DNA of 64,000 nt from Vanilla planifolia (taxonomy: Eukaryota; Streptophyta; Magnoliopsida; Asparagales; Orchidaceae), in contig JAIUJO010000072.1 of NCBI GenBank assembly GCA_023846275.1, positions 2,360,599 through 2,424,598 on the forward strand, read 5' to 3'. A program made the translations under genes and the position numbers. Below, piece after piece: positions 35,087-47,181 of this stretch (positions are counted from its first letter, which is position 1; the number at the start of each line of letters is the position of its first letter). Under the pieces are notes generated by a model, which saw only the letters and a list, made by a program, of their open reading frames with translations, was not told where the DNA came from and did no database searches.

Positions 35087-35159
35087 CAAAGTTAAGCAAG
35101 TTTGTGTTACAGTATTAATTCTATGGGTCATCTCTTGAGAATTCTTACTGTGGCACATA
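35087..35159 (+). pseudogene. 5S rRNA-like block E5, 5' truncated
   Basis: It begins at CAAAGTTAAGCAAGTTTGTG, continues with ATTCTATGGGTCATCTCTTG and ends CTGTGGCACATATTTTTTC. The first ~48 bp are missing. The join CTTATCAAAGTTAAGC uses CAAA, present both at the tract end (CTTATCAAAC) and in the 5S block (CTCCAAAGTT). Confidence 0.78.
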
Positions 35160-36700
35160 TTTTTTCACAACATTTTTTTCTCATGAAAGAAAGTAATTTT
35201 AAGAAGATAATTTAAGTGAGGCTCACAATGATGGTGGTGAATTCCTATGAATAAAACATTGATTTATTATAAAAATTTTCAATATGGCATTTATAGTAAT
35301 TTTTAATAATGTTTAACCAATATATAAAAGTTATGTTATATAAATTTAATTTTAATTTTAAAATATATTAAGTTTTATAATATTAGTGAAATTTTAAAAA
35401 AATAATTACAAATATACACAATCCATTTTTAAGATTTTTGATTTATAAAACAGGCATATATCCATTGAAAAAAAAAACAAGACAAACCCAACACAATATA
35501 AGCCTTTCGTAAAAAGGGGTAGATTAAACCCACACAACAAAGAGAGAAATGAGACATAGTACTAGGTTCTTATAATAAAACAAACGAGACAGGCTGATAT
35601 AGCCTTACAACGAAATAAAAATGAAAAAAAGGAAATTCATTTAAGGAACTAAAATCGAAATCAATACAACTAATATGTTATGCTTGATGAAATCTTTAAG
35701 GAGACATAAGTATATCAAAAAATGAATTAAAGATTACAAAATTTAATAACTTAGCTAATTTGAAGAAAAAAATTTGAAGAGTTTTATGAGTGAATGGTGT
35801 AGCAGCATATAAAAATGACCATGGAAGCGAGTTGTTAGAAGCATTTACCAAGCACTACATTTAGTTGTTCTATAATTCGGCACATTATAAATATTTTAAT
35901 TATGAATTAAAAAATAAAAAACCTACCAATGTTTCAAATAACGGGTAAAATAGCTGTTGCTCAATAGCCATTCAATTGGAATGCTCCTGGACTTTCCGAT
36001 TGCAAAAACCGTGTGATCGGATGGGTTCCGCAGAATTTGCACTTTCATAAATATGAAATTGATCTGGTCTGTTAGATAGGAATAACACTCTGATGGCGAG
36101 ATTTAGCTGTCGAGCAAAAGAATTAAGGATCGTGCTAGCTTGGTCCCACGGTTGAGACAATTAGCTGTTTATATGATAAACAACAGCGGTGATTGTTTGA
36201 TTGCAAAAATGTGCCATTGGATAGTGCACATTAATCCCCCAATTCTGCAGTTTTTGGTACCGAATTGTTTGCTTCTCTTGTCCCATATCGTGTAACGCTT
36301 TTGGGCTTTTTGACTTATAGAAGCTTTTTTCAACCGAAGAGACATGCTGTGAACATTATCAACTGTGGTTGCTCATTTTCGGAGTCGAGTATCCGATTTT
36401 TTCAGAGTCGATTATCCGACGCTTTGTTGGGGCGGGCTTCAATTTTTTTTTTCTGAATTTTCTAATTTGCGATTTCGGCTTTATTTATTAAGTTTTTTGA
36501 ATTGCATATTTGCTTTCAATATGATGGGTCGAAGATTTTTGGTGGGATGCATTTTTTTGGTTATTGATTTGCTGATCCAAATGGAATGTTTTCAATTAAT
36601 TATGTGCCGAACACGTTCCGGTCTTGTTACAATAACTATTCTGGTGGAATTGGGTGACCAGTTTGTTTTTTGTAGTTATGTTTTTTAATTATTTCCATCA
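35160..36700 (+). repeat. F domain copy 7
   Basis: A near-complete F: GAGGCTCACAATGATGGTGG (35218), the CATGGAAGCGAGTTGTTAG motif (35820), the CATTCAATTGGAATGCTCC segment, the degenerate dyad at 36206-36231, and two subrepeats near 36380 and 36411 (GAGTCGAGTATCCGA, GAGTCGATTATCCGA). About 100 bp normally between the CGAG motif and the ACCAAxCAC segment is shortened near 35840. Confidence 0.78.
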
Positions 36701-37286
36701 CATTTTTTCTCTTTATCTTAATTTCTAACATATTTTCTTATATCGTTTTTATAACTCATTTATCATGCTCTAATTTGTGTTTTCAGTCACTTTTTTTTTG
36801 TCCTTTTTGGCCTTTTTCGTTTTCCTATTCTTCTCTTTTTTCTTTTTTTTCCCTCTTTCACTTATTTTTTATTCTGTCTACACTCTTGATGTTCACTCTT
36901 TTCTTTTCACATTCATTAAATTCTCTCCATCTCTCTCTATTATCATTTACCTCTCCATGTTGCTCTTATCAATTTATGATTTTCTCTATTTTATAGAATA
37001 ATTATATTTGACTTTTTTATGACTTTTTAATCCATCATTTAATAATGGTTAAAAAATCTCCCGTATTGTATAGTTTAATATTATTAGTTTTTTTATGTAA
37101 ATTATTTTTTAATTTATAAAAAAAGTATCATAATAGAAGAAAAGTAAAAAAAATTTATTATATTATGACATGTAGTAAGCAAAAATTTTAATTAAAATTG
37201 TATGTGCTTGATAATTTAAGAAATTTTAGGAATGGTTCATTACCATTAAAAAAATAATCACATAATTATTATATTTTTTCTATATA
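36701..37286 (+). repeat. F-to-A spacer with type A pyrimidine tract
   Basis: The pyrimidine tract at about 36705-37010 and AT-rich spacer lead to A3. The spacer after the tract is shortened near 37140-37150. No gene seen. Confidence 0.7.
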
Positions 37287-37404
37287 AATATTTTCAATTA
37301 CACCTGCTATTTAGCATTGGATCATGTTAAAACTCAAAAGATAAGCACACTTCGATGATAGTGGCATAGGGTTTGTGGCCTCTTTAAACATCCAGTGTTG
37401 TACA
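37287..37404 (+). pseudogene. 5S rRNA-like block A3
   Basis: Type A: CAATTACACCTGCTATTTAG, ATTGGATCATGTTAAAACTC, AAAAGATAAGCACACTTCG, GGGTTTGTGGCCTCTTTAA, CAGTGTTGTACAAA. Confidence 0.76.
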
Positions 37405-38536
37405 AACACTTTAGTAGCATCTTTTTCCTAGTGATCAACATTTTCATAATATTATAATATAAAAAATATTTTAAATAATGCTTCATAATTACAAATATAG
37501 TAAATAATTTTTAAAATAACGTCATTAAATTGTTATTAACTTTATATAATTATAAATTTAGCAAACCATATAATATATTAAAATAAAAACTTTCACTTAG
37601 TTAAATATTTAGTAAATTAACTTATATCAATTATAACAAATTTGAATTAATTTTTGTTTAAATAGTATATATATAGTTTATTAATTTTTTGAATATATAA
37701 ATATTATATTATAGAAAATTAGAGATAAAGTATAATATAAAATTGATAACAAAAAATAGATTTTAAATTTTTATCATATTCTATAATAATAATAAACAAA
37801 AAAACTGATTTATATTTTTATTATCATTAAATATTGTGTATGATTAAATTATTATATTTTATAGTTATTACAAGTTTGATTGTTAAGATTTAACGTTTAT
37901 TTAATTATTTTACTTATAATTTTGCTCTTTATCTTAATGTTAATCACGATCTCTCACTTCTTTCTCTACTGTATTATTAATCTTTTTTGTCTTCAAACTT
38001 TATGCCTCAATATTTTTCTTTGCTTCTCTCTCATCTATCTTATTTTAGTTTCTTATTTATCCTTTTTTGCTTTTTTATTTTTTCTTTTTGTCTATTTAAT
38101 GTTCTCTTTTTTCTTTTCTCCTTTATTAAATAATCTATCATGTACCTCTATCATTATGTTACGTTTTATTTTATTCTTATCAATTAATAAAATTTATCAT
38201 GCCTCTCATTTACATTGTTCAATACATAATAGTAATGACAATTATATTTTTTTGATATTTATATTTTTTACTTAATTTACTTTTTTATTTGCAAGGCAAA
38301 AAATTTAAAGAAAATCTTATGCATTAATGTCAACATTTTCAAAAATAATTGTTTAAGTAATTTGTTTTCTTAATTTCATTTAAATAAGATATTGATATTA
38401 GAATATATTAACATACATATGGTAAGTATAATTTTATTAAAAGAATAAATATACTTCATAATTTAGATTATTTTTGTAATGATTTATCATCATCAAGACA
38501 GTAATTACACTATTATGATAATTTATCTTTTAAATT
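37405..38536 (+). repeat. Type A-to-B spacer
   Basis: AT-rich spacer to about 37880, B-type tract at about 37895-38215, AT-rich spacer and B flank. No gene seen. Confidence 0.7.
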
Positions 38537-38654
38537 AATGTATGACCACGCAAGAAATATAGCTTCGGATCTCATCAGAGCTTAAAAGAAAACGTTGTTA
38601 TGCAAGAAAGCTGTTGGGTCGTGTGGTCTTACGAGAAGTTATTTAGTTGCACAT
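38537..38654 (+). pseudogene. 5S rRNA-like block B5
   Basis: Strongly diverged type B: ATGACCACGCAAGAAATATAG, CGGATCTCATCAGAGCTT, AAACGTTGTTATGCAAG, GTCGTGTGGTCTTACGAG, TAGTTGCACATATTTTC. It keeps the ancestral CATCAGA where all other blocks have CATTAGA or a derivative. Confidence 0.76.
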
Positions 38655-39825
38655 ATTTTCTTATAGCACTATTTTCCTTAATGAGTGATAATTAAGTTTA
38701 ATAACTTATTAATATATCAAAAAGAAAATTATTAAGAAAATGTTTATAATTACAAGTTTTGTAATTATTATTTAATAAAAATTTTATAACATTATTATAA
38801 ATATAATATAATAAAAAATTTGACATATTTTATACCATAATAAATTAATAAATTAATTTTTTTAAAATTTTAAGAAACATAACTTATTTTAAATTTAATA
38901 AATTAGTATTAATTTTAGTTTATAATAGTAAATATATGTTGTGTATAGTGTTTTCAAATAAAATAATATTATGTTCTCAAAAATATCTAAAATTTTTCCA
39001 TTAATATTACATGTTATTTATATTATTACCTATATTATATCAAATATCAATAGTATTTATAATAATTATATTATATATTATTTAATTAATTTTTTAAGCA
39101 TGAATAAAATAATATTAAAAATAATCTTTAAATATTTTTAATATTCTAATATAATGTTATACTTTAATAGATTTTATATTTTAAAATTAATGAATATTAT
39201 ATATGATTAATTTTTTATATTTAATAAATATTATAAGTTTAATTATTAAAATTTAACTTTTGTTATATTATTTTTCTCCATATTTTCTAGTTAACTTAAT
39301 GCATGATATATTTTCTCATTTATTTGTCGCTCTTATTATTATTCTCTTATTTGTTTTTTTATTCTTTATTTTCCTATATATTCTTTTTCATTTCTCTTTC
39401 AGTCTCTTTTATTGTTTTTTATTTTCTAATTTCTCTCTTTATTTTTTTATTTTTTCTTTGTATCTCTTTTATGTTCTCCTTTTACTTTTTTCTTTAATAA
39501 ATCATCTTTTATCTCCCTCTATTATTACTTTTATTTTTATATTACACTTATCAATCTAAGATTTTTTCTTTTAAAATAGTTAACTCCATTTCTATTATCT
39601 CTTTCTATTATTTATATTTTTAATATAATTAGATTTTTTATTTAAAAAAATGATAACATAACAAAAGAAAAAATAATATGTATTAAAGTCTGTATTATAA
39701 AAAATAACATTTTATCTAATTTTTAATGCATTTTATGTAAATAAAATATTATTACTTGAATATATCATAATTTATTATTCTCAAGATAATGATCACACAA
39801 CTATAATTTTTTGTCATTTTTATTT
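38655..39825 (+). repeat. Type B-to-C spacer
   Basis: AT-rich spacer to about 39250, pyrimidine tract at about 39260-39570, AT-rich spacer and C flank. No gene seen. Confidence 0.7.
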
Positions 39826-39938
39826 ATATATGATCACATATGTGTTGCTGTACTTGATCAAATTAGTACTACAATGTTAAGTTTCTTTACTTGATAATAA
39901 TTTTTTGATGGGGACCACTTGAAAGTGTTGCTATGCAT
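39826..39938 (+). pseudogene. 5S rRNA-like block C7
   Basis: Type C: ATATATGATCACATATGTG, TACTTGATCAAATTAGTAC, AATGTTAAGTTTCTTTAC, TTTGATGGGGACCACTTG, TTGCTATGCATA. Confidence 0.75.
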
Positions 39939-41237
39939 ATCTATTCATAGCATTATATATTTTAATAAATTATTAAATAATTTTAAATTATTGTTTAAAA
40001 ATATTATTATTTTTATTTAATTATAAATAAAAACATTCTAATAATTTTTTCAATTTATGAAATAATAAATATGACATAGAATATTGTACAATAAAAAGTA
40101 AATTTTTATATAGTTTAATATTGTGATAAATACTTATTAAAAAACAGATAAATAGAATTAATTTATGTTTACAATAATACATTTTCTTGCACAAAATTTT
40201 TTAAATATTTTAATATTAAATTATTAAATATTAAAAATTAAAAAATATATATTAAATGAATAATAATATTTTTATTTAATTCAATTTTAAATTTTAAAGC
40301 ATGAAAATATACAAACTTTAGGAAAAAATATTATAAAATATAATTTATAATAAAAATTTTCGTAATTAATTTTCAAAAATAAATTGAAATTTTTATTATT
40401 TAGTTAATATAATATTTAGTGTAACATAATATGTGATCTAATAAAATGCTAAGTTTAGTTTATTTTACAATGAAAAGAGAATATATTAGCTATAATAAAA
40501 TAGAATTAATAATTTTTAATATAAAAATATTATATTATTAAATATTAGATATAAATATATTATTTTATGAATTATTAAGAAAATTTTAATTATTTGTAAT
40601 ATTCTAATATAATAATGAATCTCAAGTATTTTTTTATTTTCTTATTTTTTAAAATTATATGTAATTAACATATTGTAAGTTTTATTTTTTAGATTTAACT
40701 TTTACTTGTTATTTTTCTCACTATTCTCTCTTTATCTCAATGCCTCTAACATTCTGTTATTGTTTCTCCTCTCCTATTATCATTATCTTTTTTGCCTTTT
40801 TTTTTTCCTATCTCCATATTTTTTTGTCTCTCTCTCTCTCTCTTTACTGTCTTTTTATACTAGTTTATTTCTCTTTATTTTGTTTTTTATTTATTTATTT
40901 TATCTTTTTTATATTCTCTCTTTTCTTTTGCTCTTTATTAAATCATATTCCATCTCTTTATATTATTATTTTATTTTTAAGTTTTCTCTTATCAAACAAT
41001 GACTTTTACTCTCTTAAAGGATTGTTATCTCCATCTTTTTATCTTTTTTTAGCTCATTAATTACAAATATTTAAGAGAGTATTGTGTTGCATAATCTAGT
41101 ATATAATATTTATGATAATATATATTTTATTATTTATATTTACTTAAAAAATAAAGTTTATAATTAAAAATTTTGTAATTAGTATTTAATAAAGGTATTA
41201 TAACGTTATTATCTATTTAAGATAACTTCTTCAGAGA
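39939..41237 (+). repeat. Mosaic spacer: post-C, post-D, E tract, post-B
   Basis: Post-C spacer gives way near 40290 to post-D spacer (TAATATAATATTTAGTGTAAC), then an E-type pyrimidine tract (about 40695-41040) and E spacer. Near 41145-41155 it switches to post-B spacer (AATAAAGTTTATAATTA). Several deletions and joins have shuffled monomer parts. Confidence 0.6.
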
Positions 41238-41285
41238 TTATATATTGGGAAGGTTGCCCTCATAAGAAGTTCTTAGGTTACACAA
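41238..41285 (+). pseudogene. 5S rRNA-like B fragment, 3' end only
   Basis: Only the last third of a type B block remains: GGGAAGGTTGCCCTCATAAG, then AAGTTCTTAGGTTACAC. It is followed by the ordinary post-B spacer start (TTTTTTTATAACATTG). Confidence 0.6.
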
Positions 41286-41989
41286 ATTTTTTTATAACAT
41301 TGTTTTTCTTAAAGAATGAGTGACAATTAATTTTAATAGCATGTCAAAGTACAAAAAAGTCAATTTTTAAAAAAGAAAGCTTATAATAACAATTTTGGTA
41401 ATTATTACTTACTAAAAACATTATAACATTATTAATAATTTAATATAATATTATATTTGACACATTTTATAAAATAATAGAATAATATATTTGTTGTGAT
41501 TGATAACTTATTTTTATTTTAATAAATTCATGTTAATTTAAGTTTGTAATAGTAAATATCTGGCGTGTATAGCGTTTTCAAATAAAATAATATTATGTGG
41601 TAAAAAAATTTAACTTTTTTCACTAATATTATATATTATTTATAATTATTAAATATATAATATCAAATAAAGATAATATATTATAATAATTATATTATAT
41701 ATTATTTAGTTAAATTTTTTAAATCATTAATAAATAATATTAAATTAATTTTTTTAAAATAATCATTAAATATTTTAAATATTCTTATATAATGTTCAAC
41801 TTAATGGATTTTATATTTTAAAATTATAGAAAAAGAAAAAACATTATGTATTAATATATATGTTATAAAAAATAACTTTTATATAATATTTTATGCTTTT
41901 TATATAAATAAAATATTATTACTTGAATATATCATAATTTATTATTTCAAACATAATAATCACCAAACTATAATTACATATGATTTTTA
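41286..41989 (+). repeat. Post-B spacer joined to pre-C spacer, tract deleted
   Basis: Post-B AT-rich spacer to about 41825, then directly the AT-rich part just upstream of a C block (AAAAAACATTATGTATTAATA). The pyrimidine tract between them is missing. Confidence 0.65.
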
Positions 41990-42080
41990 TATATATATGA
42001 TCATATTAGTACTACAATGCTAAGTTTTCTTGACTCAGAACAATGTTAGGTTGGGAGACCACTTCAAAGTGATGCTGCAG
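41990..42080 (+). pseudogene. 5S rRNA-like block C8 with internal deletion
   Basis: ATATATGATCATATTAGTAC joins the first bases of a C block to its TTAGTACTAC position. About 25-30 bp between the two GATCACA-like sites are lost. The rest is AATGCTAAGTTTTCTTGAC, AGGTTGGGAGACCACTTC and TGATGCTGCAGATA. Confidence 0.7.
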
Positions 42081-43227
42081 ATATTTGTTCATAGAACTAT
42101 TTTTTTAATGAATCATAATTGATTTTAATTTAATTTAAAAAAAATTAAATGATTATAAATTATGCTTAAAAATTCAATTTTTGTACTTAATTATTAATTA
42201 AAAGTTTCTAATGTTTTTATTTCTTTCATTTAATAATAAAAAATAATTAATTTATGTTTACAATAATATATTTTGTTGTGTGCAAAAACTTTTCAATATA
42301 GTTGTATTAAATTATTAAATATTTTAAAGTTAAAATAAAATGAATAGTGTTGAATATTATTTGTTTTTAATTCCTATATTACCTCAAATAAAGATAATAT
42401 ACTAGAATAATTATAATATTTTTTATTTATTTAATTTTTTTAATTTGAAGTGTGAAAAAAATAATATTATTTTAATAGTGAAAATATATTTAAATATTTA
42501 AAATATTTTAAAATAATAATATATCTAAAATAAGTTTTTTTTTTTATTTTTTACTATTAAATATTATATATGGTTAACTTATAATATTTAATAGTTTCAG
42601 TTTCTTATCTGTCTTATTATCATTAGCTTTTTTGGCTTTTTATTTTTTATCTATTTATGTTCTTGGACTCTCTCATTTTACTATCTATCTGCCTTTTCTC
42701 ATTTCCTATATTTTACTTTTTTATTTATTATCTCTATCACTTCTATATTATTTTTTTCTTTTCTTCTTCATTAAACAATCTCTCATCTCTCTTTGTTATT
42801 ATTTTCCTTTCTATTGTTATCTTATTAATCTACAACATTCTATGTCATTCAAATCGTTATCTCTATCTTTATTATCTTATTTTGAACTCATCAATTAATA
42901 GTGCTTAACAAATATTTTTTTGACATAGTTGAATAAATATTTTTTAAAAAATTATATTTCATTATTTATATTAATAATTTAAATTTAATTTTTATTTAAA
43001 GAATGGTATGATATTGAAAAATAAATTCAATGTATTAATGTTAATATTATCAAAAATATTTGTTTATGTTTTATTTATAAAAGTGAAATATTGATATTAT
43101 AATATTTTTTCACATATACAAAAGCAAAAAGTTTATTTAAAAATATATATGCAAGAAAATTTAAGAATTTTTAGAAATGGTTCATTATCTTAAAAAATCA
43201 AAACACTTCGATTTTTTTGTCTTTTGC
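42081..43227 (+). repeat. Type C-to-D spacer
   Basis: AT-rich spacer to about 42600, D-type tract at about 42600-42880 with TTTATGTTCTTGGACTCTC (42653), then AT-rich spacer. No gene seen. Confidence 0.7.
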
Positions 43228-43348
43228 ATTAATGTTTACCCACTTTAGCATTATAGCACTCGATGTCATTAGAACTCATAAGCTAGGCATGCTTAGTTAA
43301 GCATAGTATTAGGATTGTTGACTTCTTTTAATCTTTTTTTTTTGCAAA
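43228..43348 (+). pseudogene. 5S rRNA-like block D5
   Basis: Type D: GTTTACCCACTTTAGCATTAT, ACTCGATGTCATTAGAACTC, ATAAGCTAGGCATGCTTAG, TTAGGATTGTTGACTTC, TTTTTTGCAAAT. Confidence 0.8.
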
Positions 43349-44501
43349 TTTTTTCATAGCATTGCTTTATATAATTATTATAAATTAAGTTTTATAATAT
43401 TCTAATTTTAAGAAAAAATATTATAAAAGATAATTTATGATAAATATTTCAGCAATTAATTTGTAAAACTAATTTTAAATATTATTATTTATTTAATATA
43501 ATAATGAGTATAACACATTATATGATATAATAAAATACTAACTTTAACTTATTTTTAATAAGATGAAAAATAACTTATATTAGTTATAATAAATTAGAAT
43601 AATTTTATGTCTATAATTTTATAAAGATATTGTTTGTCAAACATTTCAAAAAAGAAATATTTGGTTAGATATAAAAATAATTTTTTAAAATTATCAAAAG
43701 ATTTGAAATTTTTATAATATTCTAATATTACAATAAATGTAAAATATTTTTTATAATTTTTAATTTTTTTAAATTATTTCTAAAAAAATTATAATTTTAA
43801 TTATGTAGATATAACTTTTACTTAATTATTTTTCTCACTTTTCCCTATTTATCTCAATGTTTCTAATGTTCTCTTATTTTTTTCTCTCTTATTATCATTG
43901 TCTTTTTACTTCTTTGTTATTTATCTCCATATTTTTTTTCTCTCTCTATTACCCCTTTATTATATTTTATTTCTATCTTTTTTATATTTTTATTCATTTT
44001 TTATCTTTTTTATATTCTCTTTTTTTTCTTTCTCTTTATTAAGTAATATTTTATCTCTCTATATTATTATTTTACTTTTTATTTTCCTCTTATCAAACAA
44101 TGACTTTCACCCTCTTATGGAATTGTTATCTCCATCTTCGTTATATTTTTTATCTCATTAATTCAAAAAATTTAAGAGAGTTTTGTGTTGCATAATCTAA
44201 TATATAATAATTATGATAATATATATTTTACTATTTATATTTATCAAGTAGTTTAACTTTTTTTTATAAGAATGATAATAAAATTGAAGAAATTCCTATG
44301 AATTAATATCTATGTTATGAAAAATAGTAGTTTAATTATTTATTTAATATAAATCAATTATTTATATTATAATATAAAATGGAAAATGTAATCAACATAA
44401 GAAAATGTTTTAAACTACTTTTACTTGTTAATTTAAAAACTTTTTGAAATTGTTAATTTTTTTTAAAACAACGATCACGCAACAACGATTTTTTTTTTGC
44501 A
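43349..44501 (+). repeat. Type D-to-E spacer
   Basis: AT-rich spacer to about 43820, E-type tract at about 43830-44140, AT-rich spacer and E flank ACGATCACGCAACAACGA (44471), which still carries two CGs. No gene seen. Confidence 0.7.
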
Positions 44502-44624
44502 TGCATTTGCGACCACACTATCATTATAACACTAGATCCCATTAAAACTCCAAAGTTAGGCAAGCTTGGGCTAAAGTATTAATTAGATGGGTCACCTCTC
44601 TTAAGAATTGTTATTGTTGCACAT
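44502..44624 (+). pseudogene. 5S rRNA-like block E6
   Basis: Type E: GCGACCACACTATCATTATAA, ACTAGATCCCATTAAAACTCC, AAAGTTAGGCAAGCTTGGGC, TAGATGGGTCACCTCTC, TTATTGTTGCACATA. GGGTCACC is shared with E3 and E7. Confidence 0.87.
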
Positions 44625-46370
44625 ATCTTTTCATAGTACTCTTTTTTCTCATGAAAAATATTAATTTTAATAAGATGTTTGAAGTGAGGCTCACCATGAG
44701 GGTGGTCATTTCTATGAATGAAACATTGATTTATTATAAAAAAATTTCAGTATAGCATTTATAGTGATTTTTAATAATATTTAATAAACATATAAAAGTG
44801 ATATTATTTAAATTTAATTTTATTTTAAAAATATATTTAATTTTATGACATTAGTGTAATTGAAAAATAAAAATATAATTAAAAATATACACAATCAATT
44901 TTTAAGTGATTTAGCTAATAAAACAAGTTCATGTCAACTCCAAGTAGAAACAAGACAAACACAACACAATATAAGCATTTCATAAAAGGTCAGGTATGTT
45001 AAACATTCAAAAAAAAGAGACAAATGAGACATACAACTAGGGCCTTATAATGAAATAAGCAAGACAAAGTACTACAAACTTTCACGGAAATAAAATTTAC
45101 AAAAAAAACATTAAACGAACAAAAATGGAAATCAATACAAGTAAATTGTTCTGCCTGGTGAAATCATTCTTGACGAAATCGATAAGGAGACATAATTATC
45201 TCAATTAAATGAATTAAAGATCAAGAAATTTAATAACTTAGCTAATTTTAAAAGAAAATAATCTGAGGAGTTTGATGAGTCAATGACGTAGTAGCATTTA
45301 AAGGTGGCAACGGAAACGAGCTACAAACATCTTTAATATTTTTTTCTTAGAAATACATCAAAATATTTTCATATTTTTTTTACAAAAATGTCCTATTTAT
45401 TTTGGGTTTTTAGCAGCAAAAAGTAGTTACCAAACACCACATTTATTTGTTATATTATTCAGCACTTTATAAATAATTTAAGTAGGAAATAAAAAAAACT
45501 CTCCAACGGCTCAAAATAACGGCTAAAATAGCGGTTGCGTAGTGGCTGTTTGGATAGAAAACGCCTGGGACCGTTCAATTTTGAGAACTATTTGATCGGA
45601 TGGATTCTATCGAATCTGCGATTTCATAAATATGAAATTGAACTTGGCCATTAGATAAGAATGTCAGTCTGATGACAAGATTTAACTGTAGAGCAAAAGA
45701 ATTAAAGATCATGCGATCATGATGTGGTGCGATGGCCTGGTTAACGGAATTAGCAGTTTAAATGATAAACAATGCTGATGATTGTTTGATTGCAAAAATA
45801 CACCAATGGATGGTGCACATAAATCCACAATTCTGAAATTTTTTGTGTCGAATAGTTCACTTTTTTGTCCCATATCGCACAATGTCTTTGGACTTTATAA
45901 TTTATAGTTATTTTGTTCAATTGTTAATAAATACTTTGAATATTGTCAGTTGTGGTTACTCGTTTTTGGAGTCGAGTAGCCATATCTTTTAGTTGGCATG
46001 CTGCAGTAATTTGCTTCAGACTCGAGTATTCAAATCTTTCTGTTGGTGGGCATTAATTTTTGTGTTTTTTTAGTCGCCTTGGACTCTAGTATGGGACGAT
46101 GTTATGGGGTGGCTTCAATTTTTTTTTTTTTGAATTTGCTAATTTGTGATTTGGGCTTTATTAATTTATTTTTTTGGATTGCTGATTTGTGTTTCACTAT
46201 GATGGCCTGGAAATTTTTGGCGGTTTGCTTTAATTTGATTCTTGATTTGCGGACTCCTTTTTGGTTTCCTGATCAAAAAATGGAATGTTTTGAATTAATT
46301 TAGTGTAGAACCCGTTTAGATCTTGTGACAATTAACCATTCTAGTTTAATTGGGTCACACGTTTGTTTTA
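44625..46370 (+). repeat. F domain copy 8, complete
   Basis: One of the longest F copies. It has GAGGCTCACCATGAGGGTGG (44688), CAGGTATGTTAAACATTC (44991), GGAAACGAGCTACAAAC (45312), AACGGCTCAAAATAACGGC (about 45505), GCGTAGTGGCTGTTTGG (45536), the dyad region at 45796-45822, and subrepeats near 45978, 46020 and 46080. It then runs through the TTTCACTATGATGGCC phrase (46192), which in the 758 bp units reads TTTCACTAGGATGGC. Confidence 0.82.
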
Positions 46371-47063
46371 GGTGGTTAAGTTTTTTTTAAATTATTTCAT
46401 TCACATATTTCTTTTTATCATAATGTTCAACATATTTTTTTACATCATTTCTCTCTTTCATTTATCAAGCTCTTATTTGTGGTTTCATTCCTTATTTTTT
46501 ATATTCTTTTTGGTCTTTTTGTTTTTTCTATTCTTCTCTTCCTTCTTATTTCTCTCTCTTTAACTTATTTATTTATTCTATCTATCTTCTTTTTGTTCCC
46601 TCTCTTCTTTTCGTATTCATTAAATTTTCCCCCATCTCTATCTATCATCAATTACCTTTCTATTTTGCTCTTATCAATTCATGACTTTCTCTCTTTTACA
46701 AAATAATTGTCTCTGACTTTTTTATCACTTTTTCAGTCCATTTAATAATATTTAAAAAACCTCTGGTATTGTATATTTTAATGTTATTAATTTTAATACA
46801 TAATGTATTTTTTAATTTATAAGGAAATTAACATAATGGAAGAAAATTTCATTCATTAATGTTAAATTTTTAAAAATAATAGTTTATGTAATTTTTTTTT
46901 TAATTTTTTTAAACTAAAATAATTATATTATAGTATATTATGACATATAGTAAGCATAAATTTTAATTAAAATTGGATATGCTTGATAGCTTATGAAATT
47001 TTAGAAATGGCTCATTATGATTAGAAAAATAATCACATAATTATTATATTTTGTCTTTTATAA
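46371..47063 (+). repeat. F-to-A spacer with type A pyrimidine tract
   Basis: The pyrimidine tract at about 46395-46735 is followed by AT-rich spacer and the A flank AATAATCACATAATTATTAT (47027). No gene seen. Confidence 0.7.
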
Positions 47064-47181
47064 ATATTTTCAACTACACTCGTATTTTGCCATTGGATCT
47101 CGTTAAAACTCCAAAGTAAAGCATTCTTGGGTGATAATCGTGTTGGCATGGGTGAACTCTCTAATATCTAGTGTTGCACAT
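47064..47181 (+). pseudogene. 5S rRNA-like block A4
   Basis: Type A: CAACTACACTCGTATTTTGCC, ATTGGATCTCGTTAAAACTCC, AAAGTAAAGCATTCTTGGG, GGCATGGGTGAACTCTC, TAGTGTTGCACATACAT. Nearly the same as A1 at 10848. Confidence 0.85.

Noticed and set aside
40825..40850. (CT)n microsatellite
   Set aside because: A short CT run inside an ordinary E-type pyrimidine tract; not separate from that tract.
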